A DNA stretch of 64,000 nt from Pelagibacteraceae bacterium AG-337-G04 (GTDB lineage: Bacteria > Pseudomonadota > Alphaproteobacteria > Pelagibacterales > Pelagibacteraceae): positions 1-64,000 of the forward strand of contig QBZW01000007.1 in assembly GCA_003282205.1 (NCBI GenBank), read 5' to 3'. The translations under genes were made by a program, and so were the position numbers. Under the pieces are notes generated by a model. That model was not told the origin of the DNA, ran no database searches, and worked only from the letters and a program-made list of their open reading frames with translations. Below are positions 27,123 through 37,015 of the stretch, piece by piece (position 1 is the first letter of the stretch; each line of letters opens with the position of its first letter).

Positions 27123-27931
27123 TTTAATTCTTTCTGGAAAAAGTTAATTTTTATCTCATATTTTTTAAGTACATTTTCAATTGATAATTTTGAAATTTCT
27201 TCTCTATGAATACCACCTGTGATGAGCAAAGAGTCAAAATTTTGTATATTAGCACCTTTAATGTCTGTATTAAGATTATCCCCAATACATAATATTTTTT
27301 TATTAATTATATCTGCTGCAATTTCATAAACAGGAGGATAAGGCTTACCAAAATAAATTACTTTACCACTAATTTCTTCAAAAGTTTTTGCAATAGAGCC
27401 TGCGCAATATTCTCTTTTGTCACCTCGATCGACTATTAAATCAGGGTTAGTACAAATCATTTTTTTGTTAATGTGTTTTGACAGAAGATTTTTGTAATAA
27501 TCCAAGTCATCTTCATGTTCTTCAAAAAGACCCGAACATAACAAATAATCTGAATCATTTATATTTAGCACTTTATTATCTTCAAAAGTTTTAAATAAAT
27601 CAAAATCTCTTGGTGGTCCCAAGTGAAAAAATTTTTTATTATTCAAATTTTCTAAAAGATACCTTTTTGAAGCCTCTCCAGATGTAAAAACTTCTTCAGA
27701 AAAATTATTTAACCCCATTTTTTTTAAAGTATTAATTACGGTTAAGTTGGGTCTTGGAGCATTTGTTAATAATATGAATTTTTTTTTATTAATAGATAAT
27801 TTTTCTAAAACTTTAACAGCATTCTCATATAGCTTTATTCCGTTATGCAGTACTCCCCAAACATCTATAAAAAATAAATCATATTCATTTACTATCGATT
27901 TTAAGCCTGATTTTTCTAAATTTTTACTCAT
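27116..27931 (-). CDS. HAD-superfamily class IIA hydrolase
   Basis: This NagD-like phosphatase has 271 residues. Motif I is YDLFFIDVWGVLHNGIKL, with D-x-W-G-V in place of the more common D-x-D-G-T/V. Motif II is ILLTNAPRPN, and motif IV ILCIGDNLNTDIKGA. The C2 cap between motifs II and III marks class IIA. Homologues beside ribF are typical of Alphaproteobacteria (TIGR01459 subfamily), but the substrate is unknown. Replacement of the second motif I Asp by Trp is normal for this subgroup. It is first gene of the ribF-ileS-lspA run. Confidence 0.88.
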   Translation of the reverse strand: MSKNLEKSGLKSIVNEYDLFFIDVWGVLHNGIKLYENAVKVLEKLSINKKKFILLTNAPRPNLTVINTLKKMGLNNFSEEVFTSGEASKRYLLENLNNKKFFHLGPPRDFDLFKTFEDNKVLNINDSDYLLCSGLFEEHEDDLDYYKNLLSKHINKKMICTNPDLIVDRGDKREYCAGSIAKTFEEISGKVIYFGKPYPPVYEIAADIINKKILCIGDNLNTDIKGANIQNFDSLLITGGIHREEISKLSIENVLKKYEIKINFFQKELKW

Positions 27932-27998
27932 CTTTCAGATATAGCTTAAAAATCCCATAATTTCTTGGTTTTTCTCATTTATATATTTAAGAGCAGAT

Positions 27999-28027
27999 CT
28001 TGAAATAATAGTCACATGCATCTATAT
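27999..28027 (+). promoter_or_regulatory. RpoH-like heat-shock promoter for groESL
   Basis: CTTGAAA at 27999-28005, a 13-bp spacer, then CATCTATAT at 28019-28027. The -35 is identical to the sigma-32 consensus CTTGAAA, and the layout matches the promoter before the hsp20 gene (ATTGAAA-N13-CCCCATAT). It lies just upstream of groES (ATG 28052), whose Shine-Dalgarno is AAGGAG at 28041-28046. The promoter class is inferred from consensus; no start site is known. Confidence 0.6.
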
Positions 28028-28051
28028 GATTTGTAATTTAAAGGAGTAAAT

Positions 28052-28345
28052 ATGAAGTTTAAACCGTTACACGATAGAGTATTAATCGAAGTTTTAGACA
28101 GCAGTGAAAAAACTGCTGGCGGAATTATCATCCCAGATTCTGCACAAGAAAAACCACAAGAAGGCAAAATAGTAGCTGTAGGCGGTGGATCAAAAACTGA
28201 GGATGGAAAAATTATACCAATGGATGTTAAAGTCGGCGACAAAGTTCTTTTTGGTAAATGGTCAGGAACTGAAGTTAAAATTGATGGTAAAGAATACAGC
28301 ATAATGAAAGAGTCAGACATTATGGGTATCTCTACTTCTAAATAA
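28052..28345 (+). CDS. groES: Co-chaperonin GroES
   Basis: GroES is the 10-kDa cap of the GroEL folding chamber. The 97-residue sequence opens with [16 protein letters not shown], and the mobile loop reads [37 protein letters not shown]-like strands follow, as [13 protein letters not shown]. It has normal length and is preceded by a strong AAGGAG. groEL starts 18 bp downstream. A candidate RpoH promoter lies just upstream, so heat-shock control is expected. Confidence 0.98.
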   Translation: MKFKPLHDRVLIEVLDSSEKTAGGIIIPDSAQEKPQEGKIVAVGGGSKTEDGKIIPMDVKVGDKVLFGKWSGTEVKIDGKEYSIMKESDIMGISTSK

Positions 28346-30019
<1,674 letters not shown>

Positions 30020-30044
30020 TCGTTCTCACTCATTTAAAAATTCT

Positions 30045-30075
30045 AAAAGGGCAGTTTTTACTGCCCTTTTTTTTT
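30045..30075 (+). terminator. Rho-independent terminator of groESL
   Basis: Stem AAAAGGGCAG (30045-30054), loop TTTTTA, and complementary CTGCCCTTTT (30061-30070), then a T run. It starts 25 bp after the groEL stop. The GGGCAG core is the same as in the terminator just before typA (31417-31449). Confidence 0.9.
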
Positions 30076-30092
30076 ACGCGAAACAAAAATCT

Positions 30093-30128
30093 GCAATGAA
30101 CTTTGCAATGAATGTACAATGAACTTTT
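30093..30128 (+). repeat. Left copy of the GCAATGAACTTT repeat (possible attachment site)
   Basis: Three imperfect tandem units: GCAATGAACTTT (30093-30104), GCAATGAATGT and ACAATGAACTTT. The 20-mer GCAATGAACTTTGCAATGAA at 30093-30112 recurs exactly at 31314-31333, in the same orientation. The two copies flank the FkbM gene and the integrase-like remnant, as expected for duplicated attachment-site cores. The att role is inferred. Confidence 0.5.
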
Positions 30129-30292
30129 GGGGGTCGCAAACTAGGTTATAATTAAGTCACTACTTTAAGGGATCTGTTTAGTAATCTATAAATGCAATAA
30201 AGATACTTAAAACTAAGGTCGCATTTAAATCAATTCCTAGAGTATTTTTTCGCAGATACGACACAATGTATTAATTATATAGTTTTACAAAA
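30129..30292. other. Non-coding spacer inside the groEL-typA insertion
   Basis: This spacer follows the repeat and precedes the 3' end of the FkbM gene. It begins GGGGGTCGCAAACTAGG, locally more GC-rich than its surroundings. I found no open frame of note, no tRNA cloverleaf and no tmRNA-like end. It may be left-over sequence of the inserted element. Confidence 0.4.
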
Positions 30293-31036
30293 TTAATTTT
30301 TACGTGCTGCCAAACAATCATTATGCTTATAGATTAAACATTCATATGAATTTTTGTTTAAAAATTGAATTAAGTTTTCTAATTTTTCTTTAGTCAAATT
30401 TTTATATTCAAAGTTAATATACTTTGGTTTAAAAAAATCAATTTGAGAATTATATATAATTTCATCATCGTAACCCTCGGCGTCCACTTGCAACAAATCA
30501 ATATCTTTATAATTATCTAAATCAAGGTCATTATTTTTGATTAAATCAGACAAAGGAAATATTTCTGTATTAAATTTACTTATATAAGTATCAGGATTCA
30601 AATTTTTTTTAATTAATCTGCGCGAAAGATTATCTTTTACTAATGAATTGACACCATTACTGAATTTTAAATTGTTTTTTTTACAATATTCTTCATAATT
30701 GCTATTAAGATAATAAAATTCACTACTACCTCTTTTTCCTACACACCCCTGTATAAAGTTAAAATTTTTAAATCCTTGATAATTATTTTTAAGTTGATTA
30801 AATGGTATTTGTTGAGGTTCTATTCCTAAATATAAAATTTTATCCTTATAGTCGTTATTAAATTTATTTAAAAGATCATTGCCATCATTGGCACCTATTT
30901 GAATAATTTTAGTATTATTACTTTGTAAACCAAAAAGTAATAAATACATGGTTTCATATTTTAATGTGGTTATTTTACCTCTATTGAAACCATATTTACT
31001 AAGTATCTTTAATATTAAATTTTTAATTTTTCTCAT
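30293..31036 (-). CDS. FkbM family methyltransferase
   Basis: This 247-residue SAM-dependent methyltransferase has the FkbM Rossmann core: TKIIQIGANDGNDL is the SAM-binding loop, and IDLLQVDAEGYDDEII is the diagnostic D-x-E-G-x-D segment. FkbM enzymes usually O-methylate sugars in polysaccharides or secondary metabolites, and in marine bacteria they are typical of surface-polysaccharide islands. It stands alone on the minus strand between two plus-strand housekeeping genes, with the repeat copies on both sides. This suggests acquisition as cargo of a small mobile element; no glycosyltransferases accompany it. Confidence 0.85.
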   Translation of the reverse strand: MRKIKNLILKILSKYGFNRGKITTLKYETMYLLLFGLQSNNTKIIQIGANDGNDLLNKFNNDYKDKILYLGIEPQQIPFNQLKNNYQGFKNFNFIQGCVGKRGSSEFYYLNSNYEEYCKKNNLKFSNGVNSLVKDNLSRRLIKKNLNPDTYISKFNTEIFPLSDLIKNNDLDLDNYKDIDLLQVDAEGYDDEIIYNSQIDFFKPKYINFEYKNLTKEKLENLIQFLNKNSYECLIYKHNDCLAARKN

Positions 31037-31143
31037 ATTAACTATAAATATTAAATAAGTTTATTCTATAAAATAAAATAAATTGGATAAATGTCAAATT
31101 TTAATACTAATTTATAGAAGTTGGTAATGCAATTCAGAGATAA
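31037..31143. other. Upstream region of the FkbM gene
   Basis: A 107-bp AT-rich stretch before the integrase-like remnant, likely holding the minus-strand FkbM promoter. A short plus-strand frame near 31118-31150 (KLVMQFRDKKK) lies just before the remnant, one frame off across an A10 run. It may be a continuation broken by homopolymer slippage. Confidence 0.3.
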
Positions 31144-31278
31144 AAAAAAAATCTATCATTGAAAGTAATTGCTAAACAAATGAACACATCTGAAAAAATG
31201 CTACACTCTGCTTACCTTGATGATGACGATATTCTGCTGAGTGAAGAATACAATATTATGTTCAACAAAAAGAAATAA
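31144..31278 (+). pseudogene. Putative tyrosine recombinase C-terminal remnant
   Basis: This short open frame reads NLSLKVIAKQMNTSEKMLH, then SAYLDDDDILLSEEYNIMF, before TAA at 31276-31278. It resembles the end of phage-type integrases, where a ...I-A-x-x-M-G-T-S-x-x-M-I-x-x-x-Y segment contains the active-site Tyr; here the Tyr would be in SAYLDDDD. The N-terminal catalytic region is absent, and the frame is closed upstream by a stop beside an A10 homopolymer. The right repeat copy begins 35 bp downstream, where an integrase would sit beside its att site. It is short, so homology is uncertain. Confidence 0.35.
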
Positions 31279-31313
31279 TGCTTTCTCGTTTCCTTCCTGT
31301 TTTGATGAAAAAT

Positions 31314-31338
31314 GCAATGAACTTTGCAATGAACTTTT
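31314..31338 (+). repeat. Right copy of the GCAATGAACTTT repeat (possible attachment site)
   Basis: Two perfect 12-bp units GCAATGAACTTT in tandem (31314-31337). It shares an exact 20-mer with 30093-30112, 1.22 kb to the left. It lies between the integrase-like remnant and the second terminator. Confidence 0.5.
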
Positions 31339-31416
31339 TAAAAAGATTAGTGTTTATGCGACCAGTATGCGGATGTAGTGCGAATGTAACCCAAAAAGTC
31401 TAACTAAAAAATTAAA

Positions 31417-31449
31417 AAAAAGGGCAGATTATTCTGCCCTTTTTTTTTG
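31417..31449 (+). terminator. Rho-independent terminator upstream of typA
   Basis: Stem AAAAAGGGCAGA (31417-31428), loop TTAT, TCTGCCCTTTTT (31433-31444) and a T run. No obvious gene ends directly before it. It shares the GGGCAG/CTGCCC core with the groEL terminator, so it may be the original terminator displaced or duplicated by the insertion. It also insulates typA, whose ATG is at 31488. Confidence 0.85.
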
Positions 31450-31487
31450 TTTTCAATTAAAAGTATAAATGTATAAAAACCTCAATC

Positions 31488-33314
31488 ATGAACAATAATA
31501 TTCGAAACATCACTATCATCGCTCACGTTGATCATGGAAAAACAACACTGATTGATAATTTGATGAAACAAAGTGGTTCTTTTAGAGACAACGAAGTAGT
31601 TGATGAAAGATTGATGGATTCTGGAGAGCTGGAAAAAGAAAGAGGAATTACAATTCTTGCTAAGCCTACTTCGATCAATTGGAAAGATACTAGAATAAAT
31701 ATTATTGATACTCCTGGTCACAGAGATTTTGCAGCAGAGGTTGAAAGAGTTTTAAGTTTAGCAGATGGTGCATTATTGTTAGTAGACTCTGCAGAAGGCG
31801 TCATGCCTCAAACAAAATTTGTATTAAGCAAAGCGTTAAAACAGGGATTAAAACCAATTGTAGTAATAAATAAATTAGACAAAAGCGATCAAAGGGCTGA
31901 TGACGTTTTAAATGAGACTTTCGATTTATTTGTTAGTTTGGATGCTAATGAAGAGCAATTAGATTTTCCAGTATTATACGCAAGTGGAAGGTCTGGTTGG
32001 GCATCTAAAGATATTGACGGACCAAGAGAAAATCTTAACCCACTTTTAGATTTAGTTTTAGATCAAGTAAAACCGTCTAAATTTGATAGATCAAAACCAT
32101 TTGCGATGCTTTCGACGCTACTTTATGCTGATAACTTTTTGGGTAGAAGCTTAGTAGGAAGAATTTCACAAGGAACGGCAAAAGCAAATCAACATATTAA
32201 GGCAATCAATTTAAAAGGTGAAAAAGTTGATGAAGGCAGACTTACAAAGATCTTTAGATATGAAGGTACAAAAAAAGTACCCATTGAAGTTGGAGAAGCT
32301 GGAGATATCGTAGTAATAGCAGGATTAGAAAAAGCAAATGTTGCAGATACCATTTGTGATTTAGAGGTAAATGAACCTATTGAGGCAACACCGATTGATC
32401 CACCAACAATGTCAATAAAAATTACAGTAAATAGCTCACCATTAGCTGGAACAGAGGGTAAAAAATTAACAAGTACTCAAATTAGAGATCGTTTAATTTT
32501 AGAAGCTCAAAACAATGTTGGGATTTCTTTCTCGGAAAATTCAAACAAAGATGCATTTGAGATAAGTGGAAGAGGTGAGTTAATGCTTGAAATTTTATTA
32601 ACACAAATGAGAAGAGAAGGCTTTGAAATGACTGTAAGTCCTCCTAAAGTTTTGTTCAAAAGCGACGAAAATTCAAAAAAGTTAGAACCAATTGAAGAAA
32701 TAACTATGGATTTAGATGAGGAATATTCGTCAAGAATTATAGATTCTATGAATAGAAGAAAAGGTAAATTAGTTGAATTAAAGGATACAGGAAAAAATAA
32801 AAAAAGACTCATTTTTCAAGCCCCAACAAGAGGTTTAATGGGATACACAAGCAGATTTTTAACATTAACAAAAGGAACAGGTGTTATTAACAGAATTTTT
32901 CACTCTTATGGAGATTTCGAAGGAGAGATGGTAGGAAGAAGGAATGGAGCTTTAATTTCTATGGATCAAGGTAAGGCTGTTGCATTTTCGATTTTTAATT
33001 TGCAAGCTAGAGGAGAAATGTTTGTCACACACAATGATCCAGTTTATACAGGAATGATTGTTGGCTTAGCTCCTAAACCTGGCGATTTGATAATTAATGT
33101 TATGAAAGGAAAAAAACTTACTAATATGAGAACACAGGGTACTGATGAAAATATTGTTCTTACACCTGTAAGACAAATGTCGATAGCAGAACAATTAAGT
33201 ATGCTTAACACAGATGAAGCATTAGAGATTACCCCTAAGTCTTGCAGACTTAGAAAAGCAATTCTGGACCCTCACGAAAGAAAAAGAAGTGAAAAACAAA
33301 ATACTGCTACCTAG
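31488..33314 (+). CDS. typA: Ribosome-associated GTPase TypA/BipA
   Basis: This translational GTPase of 608 residues binds ribosomes and supports growth under stress and low temperature and 50S assembly. G1 is IIAHVDHGKTTLID, G3 DTPGHRDFAAEVERVL and G4 VINKLDK. The EF-G-like domains III and V follow, then the BipA-specific C-terminal domain with TPVRQMSIAEQLSML. The start ATG at 31488 has no strong SD. The gene lies 44 bp after the terminator and converges with the YczE-family gene (4-bp overlap). Confidence 0.97.
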   Translation: MNNNIRNITIIAHVDHGKTTLIDNLMKQSGSFRDNEVVDERLMDSGELEKERGITILAKPTSINWKDTRINIIDTPGHRDFAAEVERVLSLADGALLLVDSAEGVMPQTKFVLSKALKQGLKPIVVINKLDKSDQRADDVLNETFDLFVSLDANEEQLDFPVLYASGRSGWASKDIDGPRENLNPLLDLVLDQVKPSKFDRSKPFAMLSTLLYADNFLGRSLVGRISQGTAKANQHIKAINLKGEKVDEGRLTKIFRYEGTKKVPIEVGEAGDIVVIAGLEKANVADTICDLEVNEPIEATPIDPPTMSIKITVNSSPLAGTEGKKLTSTQIRDRLILEAQNNVGISFSENSNKDAFEISGRGELMLEILLTQMRREGFEMTVSPPKVLFKSDENSKKLEPIEEITMDLDEEYSSRIIDSMNRRKGKLVELKDTGKNKKRLIFQAPTRGLMGYTSRFLTLTKGTGVINRIFHSYGDFEGEMVGRRNGALISMDQGKAVAFSIFNLQARGEMFVTHNDPVYTGMIVGLAPKPGDLIINVMKGKKLTNMRTQGTDENIVLTPVRQMSIAEQLSMLNTDEALEITPKSCRLRKAILDPHERKRSEKQNTAT

Positions 33315-33958
33315 TTCATTATTCTGTCGATAATATATAAACTTAAAGCAATGCAAGGACCAATTCCAAAAGCAAACATTAAAGTTCCAATTCCGATTGT
33401 TCCTCCTAAATACCAACCAACTGAAGCCACAGAAATTTCTATAAAGGCTCTCACAGCAGCAATAGGTAGATTAGTTTTTTTTTGTAAACCAGTCATTAAA
33501 CCATCCCTAGGTCCTGGACCTAAATTAGCTATTAAATAGATACCACTCCCTACTCCAACAATCATAACGCCTAATGCAGCCATTAATAATTTCATAATAT
33601 AATTTTGAGGGGTTGGTATTAATGCAATTGTAATGTCTAACATTGCTGCAATAATTACGATATTGAATATGGTACCAAGACCAGGTTTTTGTTTTAAGAA
33701 AAACCACGAACATAATACGACAACACTTACTATAAAAGTAACAACCCCAATGGAAAATCCTGAATTAATTGAAATTCCTTGTGCCATTACAGTCCATGGA
33801 GAATTGCCAATAAATGAAATAACGACTAAGGCTTCACCAAAACCAAATAATATAAGCCCAAAACTAAGGAAGAATAAGGTAGATAATTTAGGCTTTAAAT
33901 TAAAAGTCTCTTGAGAACTCCATGAGACTTTGGGAATATTTTTGATAGTAAGGAACAT
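33311..33958 (-). CDS. YczE/YyaS/YitT family membrane protein
   Basis: This 215-residue integral membrane protein has about five to six helices. Family-like features are GNSPWTVMAQGI in the first loop and GVGSGIYLIANLGPGPRDGLMTGL in two adjoining parts, with ANLGPGPRDGLM the most recognisable. YczE-like proteins are uncharacterised; some are needed for lipopeptide production, and regulators are often nearby. Nothing here suggests a specific substrate. It is convergent with typA and divergent from the DUF6134-like gene (39-bp gap). Confidence 0.82.
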   Translation of the reverse strand: MFLTIKNIPKVSWSSQETFNLKPKLSTLFFLSFGLILFGFGEALVVISFIGNSPWTVMAQGISINSGFSIGVVTFIVSVVVLCSWFFLKQKPGLGTIFNIVIIAAMLDITIALIPTPQNYIMKLLMAALGVMIVGVGSGIYLIANLGPGPRDGLMTGLQKKTNLPIAAVRAFIEISVASVGWYLGGTIGIGTLMFAFGIGPCIALSLYIIDRIMN

Positions 33959-33997
33959 ATTTTAAGCTATTATTTATACTTTCTTTAACTAAAATCC

Positions 33998-34684
33998 ATG
34001 AAAATGAAACATTTTATAATCGTATCAATAATTCTTATGTTTACCTCTAAAGTGATGGCACATAGCAGTCATTATAAGGGTCTTAAAAAAATTGAGATGG
34101 ATGTTCTAAGAAATAATGAAGTTATTGGTAGCACCAACTACTTCTTTGAATTTGATGAGGATTTATTTGTTGTAAAAAATTATACTAATTTTAAAGTAGA
34201 GTTATTTGGCGTAACAGTTTTCTCAATATTAAGTGAAACAATAGAAAAGTATAAGGATGAAAAATTAGTTTTTTTTAAATCTAATACTTTTCAAAATGAT
34301 AAAGAAAAATATGTAAATTTAAATTATGATAAATCTATAAATAAATTTGTTATAGATGGATCATCGTACAAAGGCGAAGCTAGTTTGGATTGTACAATTG
34401 GGAATTGGTGGAACCACAAAATTTTTAAAGCTGACAAACAAATCAGTCCTTTATCTGGAAGTATAAAAAAACAGACTGTTAGTTTAATAGGATCTGAAAA
34501 TATTACTATTAAAGGCAAAAAATACTTTACTGAACACTTTAATATTAAATCAAATGATGAAAATCTTTCTGATGAAAAAAAATTTGAATTTGATGTTTGG
34601 TATAATCCAGAAAATAACTTAATATTAAAAGTTACTTATGATAAAATGGGAAACTGGGAATATAGATTAAGGAGTTTTGAGTAA
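33998..34684 (+). CDS. Secreted DUF6134-like protein
   Basis: This 228-residue protein has a cleavable signal peptide (about 1-21, ending KVMAHSS). The mature part is beta-rich and resembles the periplasmic DUF6134 family: an early V-x-R-N-N-E-V-I-G-S, a central Trp-containing N-W-W-N-H-K, and a final W-Y-x-P-E-N-N-L-I-L-K-V-T-Y-D. The fold may be a lipocalin-like barrel. Function is unknown. Its stop overlaps the start of the djlA-like gene by one base (TAATG), so the two are co-translated. Confidence 0.7.
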   Translation: MKMKHFIIVSIILMFTSKVMAHSSHYKGLKKIEMDVLRNNEVIGSTNYFFEFDEDLFVVKNYTNFKVELFGVTVFSILSETIEKYKDEKLVFFKSNTFQNDKEKYVNLNYDKSINKFVIDGSSYKGEASLDCTIGNWWNHKIFKADKQISPLSGSIKKQTVSLIGSENITIKGKKYFTEHFNIKSNDENLSDEKKFEFDVWYNPENNLILKVTYDKMGNWEYRLRSFE

Positions 34685-35406
34685 TGGCAATATGGGGAAG
34701 CATAATTGGTGGAATGCTGGGTTTTTCAATTGGTGGACCTTTCGGTATGCTTTTAGGATCCTTAATCGGTGGAAAAATGTCAAGAGCCAGATCAAGTGGT
34801 GGATTTAGATCTTTTGCACAGCCACAACAAATATTTGCACTCTCTTTGATTGTTTTATCAGCAAAGCTAAGTAAAGCAGATGGACAAGTTAGTCGTGAAG
34901 AATTAATTGCAGTTAAAGATAAATTAAAAATACCTGAAAGTGAATTAGATCAGGTTGGTAAAATTTTCAATAAAGCAAAAGAGGAAAGTACCGGGTATGA
35001 ACCCTATGCAAAACAAATTGCTGAAGTTTATAGAGGAAATATGAATATATTAGAGGAAGTAATCAACACTCTTTTTTATATTGCTGAAGCTGACGGACAC
35101 ATAAGTGACAACGAATTAATAATGATAGAGGATATAGCAAGAATTTTTGGATTAAATCAGACTCAAATTAACGGAATTAAAGAAAGTAGAAAGTCATCGG
35201 ACAAACTTAATCCATATATTGTTTTAGAGAGCAAACCTGACGACTCACTCGAAGAAATAAGAAAACGTTATATTAAACTTAGCAAAGAGCATCATCCAGA
35301 TCTTTTATTAAGTAAAGGTGTTCCTCAAGAAGTAATAGATGAGAGCAAAGCTAAAATGAGAGCTGTAAATTCAGCTTGGGATCAAATACAAAAATTAAAG
35401 AATTAG
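34684..35406 (+). CDS. djlA: DjlA-like co-chaperone (TerB + J domain)
   Basis: This 240-residue protein has a short Gly-rich hydrophobic N-terminus (about 5-27), a TerB-like helical domain (about 50-165) with LSKADGQVSREEL and AEADGHISDNELI acidic repeats, and a C-terminal J domain. The latter contains HHPDLLLSKG, whose HPD tripeptide stimulates DnaK ATPase. This order is that of DjlA, a membrane-anchored DnaK partner. It overlaps the secreted protein gene upstream and converges with the 96-residue gene (12-bp overlap). Confidence 0.88.
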   Translation: MAIWGSIIGGMLGFSIGGPFGMLLGSLIGGKMSRARSSGGFRSFAQPQQIFALSLIVLSAKLSKADGQVSREELIAVKDKLKIPESELDQVGKIFNKAKEESTGYEPYAKQIAEVYRGNMNILEEVINTLFYIAEADGHISDNELIMIEDIARIFGLNQTQINGIKESRKSSDKLNPYIVLESKPDDSLEEIRKRYIKLSKEHHPDLLLSKGVPQEVIDESKAKMRAVNSAWDQIQKLKN

Positions 35407-35685
35407 TCCTAATAAACTCGCCATAAAATACATAGAAAATACAAAAGCAAGGACCACAATAAAATACATTATTGTAACAATTTTATCTCTTTTCCTTCTT
35501 TGTCTTACAAATGGTTTATCGTCGAGATCACAAATATCTCTTACACCGACAACTTGATAATCACAAGTATAACGCCATATTGAGTTCGGCATCCTAGGAT
35601 CAGTTTGATTATAATATTGAATCCATTGAACTGTATATTTAAATAAAAGATAACTTACTATTAATAGAAGACCACTAGTAAACAT
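35395..35685 (-). CDS. Small membrane protein, function unknown
   Basis: This 96-residue protein has an N-terminal helix (about 3-20) and a C-terminal helix (about 72-95). They flank a soluble middle that contains two Cys in YTCDYQVVGVRDICDLDD and a basic RQRRKRDK stop-transfer-like patch. I do not recognise the family. It lies 11 bp after aceA on the same strand, so it is probably co-transcribed with isocitrate lyase; it overlaps djlA at its 3' end. The paired cysteines suggest a periplasmic disulfide, which is an inference. Confidence 0.65.
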   Translation of the reverse strand: MFTSGLLLIVSYLLFKYTVQWIQYYNQTDPRMPNSIWRYTCDYQVVGVRDICDLDDKPFVRQRRKRDKIVTIMYFIVVLAFVFSMYFMASLLGLIL

Positions 35686-35696
35686 TAATTTATCAT

Positions 35697-36971
35697 CTAA
35701 AATTGTTCTGACTCAGTCGAGCCTTCCATTGCTGTGGTTGAGCTTTTGCCTGAGCTTATTGTGTTTGAAACTGCATCAAAGTAAGATGTGCCTACTTCTC
35801 TTTGATGTTTAACACTTGTATATCCATCTTTTTCTCTAGCAAATTCATGTTGTTGAATTTTTGAGTAAGCGGTCATACCTTCTGATTTATATTTTTCTGC
35901 TAATTCAAATATTGCAATATTTTGGGTATGAAAACCTGCTAACGTAATAAACTGAAATTTGTAACCCATTTCACCAATTTTTCTTTGAAATGATCCAATT
36001 TCTTCGTCAGATAAATGTTTCTTCCAATTAAATGATGGTGAACAGTTATAAGCTAACATTTTACCAGGAAATTTTTCATGAATAGCATCAGCAAATTTCT
36101 TTGCTTCTTCTAAATTTGGAGTAGCAGTTTCACACCAAATTAAATCTGCATACGGTGCATAAGCCAGACCTCTAGAAATAGCCTGCTCTATTCCATCTTT
36201 TACATAAAAGAAACCTTCGGGTGATCTTTCACCAGTTAAAAATGGTTTGTCATTTTCATCAAAATCATTAGTGATTAACTTTGCAGCATTAGCATCTGTT
36301 CTTGCTAAAATTATTAATGGTACATCTGCTATATCAGCAGCAAGTCTAGCAGCTTTTAAATTTCTGACCATTGTTCCAGTCGGTACAAGAACTTTTCCAC
36401 CCATATGACCACATTTTTTCTCGCTTGCCAATTGGTCTTCAAAGTGAACCCCTGCAGCGCCTGCTCTAATAAATTTTTTGGTTAATTCAAATACATTAAG
36501 TGGACCACCAAATCCTGCTTCACCATCAGCTATAATTGGCAGCATGTAATCTGTTCTTTTAATTTTATCCATGTCACCGTCAATCATTTCCATATGTTGG
36601 ATTTGATCAGCTCTTATTAGGGAATTATTCATCGACTCAACTAATTTAGGAGCACTATCATACGGATATAGAGATTGGTCAGGATACATTTCTCCAGCAC
36701 TGTTAGCATCCGCTGCAACTTGCCAACCACTTAGATAAATCGCTTTTAAACCAGCTTTTGCATGTTGTACTGCGTGATTTCCTGATAGTGAACCAAGTGT
36801 GTTTACATAATCCTCTGTGTTAAGCAGTTTCCAAAGTTTTTTGGACTGCATTTTACACATAGAATACTCAATTTTAATTGATCCTCTTAATCTTTCAACT
36901 TCTTCGGGAGTATAATCTCTCTTAATACCTACAAATCTTTTAAAATCGTAAGAAATATTTTCAGCTGACAC
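35697..36971 (-). CDS. aceA: Isocitrate lyase
   Basis: This enzyme cleaves isocitrate to glyoxylate and succinate, the first step of the glyoxylate shunt. It has 424 residues, near E. coli AceA length. The catalytic Cys is in [12 protein letters not shown], with [10 protein letters not shown] for metal binding, and [12 protein letters not shown] and TLAGFH later. The start is GTG (36971-36969) behind a strong GAGGGG SD. A short conserved-looking ORF lies upstream on the same strand, then a promoter region with TTGTAAA palindromes shared with a divergent XRE regulator. Malate synthase is not in the window. Confidence 0.97.
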   Translation of the reverse strand: MSAENISYDFKRFVGIKRDYTPEEVERLRGSIKIEYSMCKMQSKKLWKLLNTEDYVNTLGSLSGNHAVQHAKAGLKAIYLSGWQVAADANSAGEMYPDQSLYPYDSAPKLVESMNNSLIRADQIQHMEMIDGDMDKIKRTDYMLPIIADGEAGFGGPLNVFELTKKFIRAGAAGVHFEDQLASEKKCGHMGGKVLVPTGTMVRNLKAARLAADIADVPLIILARTDANAAKLITNDFDENDKPFLTGERSPEGFFYVKDGIEQAISRGLAYAPYADLIWCETATPNLEEAKKFADAIHEKFPGKMLAYNCSPSFNWKKHLSDEEIGSFQRKIGEMGYKFQFITLAGFHTQNIAIFELAEKYKSEGMTAYSKIQQHEFAREKDGYTSVKHQREVGTSYFDAVSNTISSGKSSTTAMEGSTESEQF

Positions 36972-37015
36972 TTAAACCCCTCTCTTTTGATTAAATGACT
37001 AGAAATGACTAATGA

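Noticed and set aside
30129-30292. Possible tmRNA or tRNA in the groEL-typA spacer (starts GGGGGTCG)
   Set aside because: No cloverleaf, no TTCGA loop, no matching 3' acceptor end and no tag ORF.
31278-31403. 41-codon ORF (MLSRFLPVLMKNAMNFAMNF...) spanning the right repeat
   Set aside because: No SD, no family resemblance, and its body is the 12-bp repeat translated. It is more likely non-coding.
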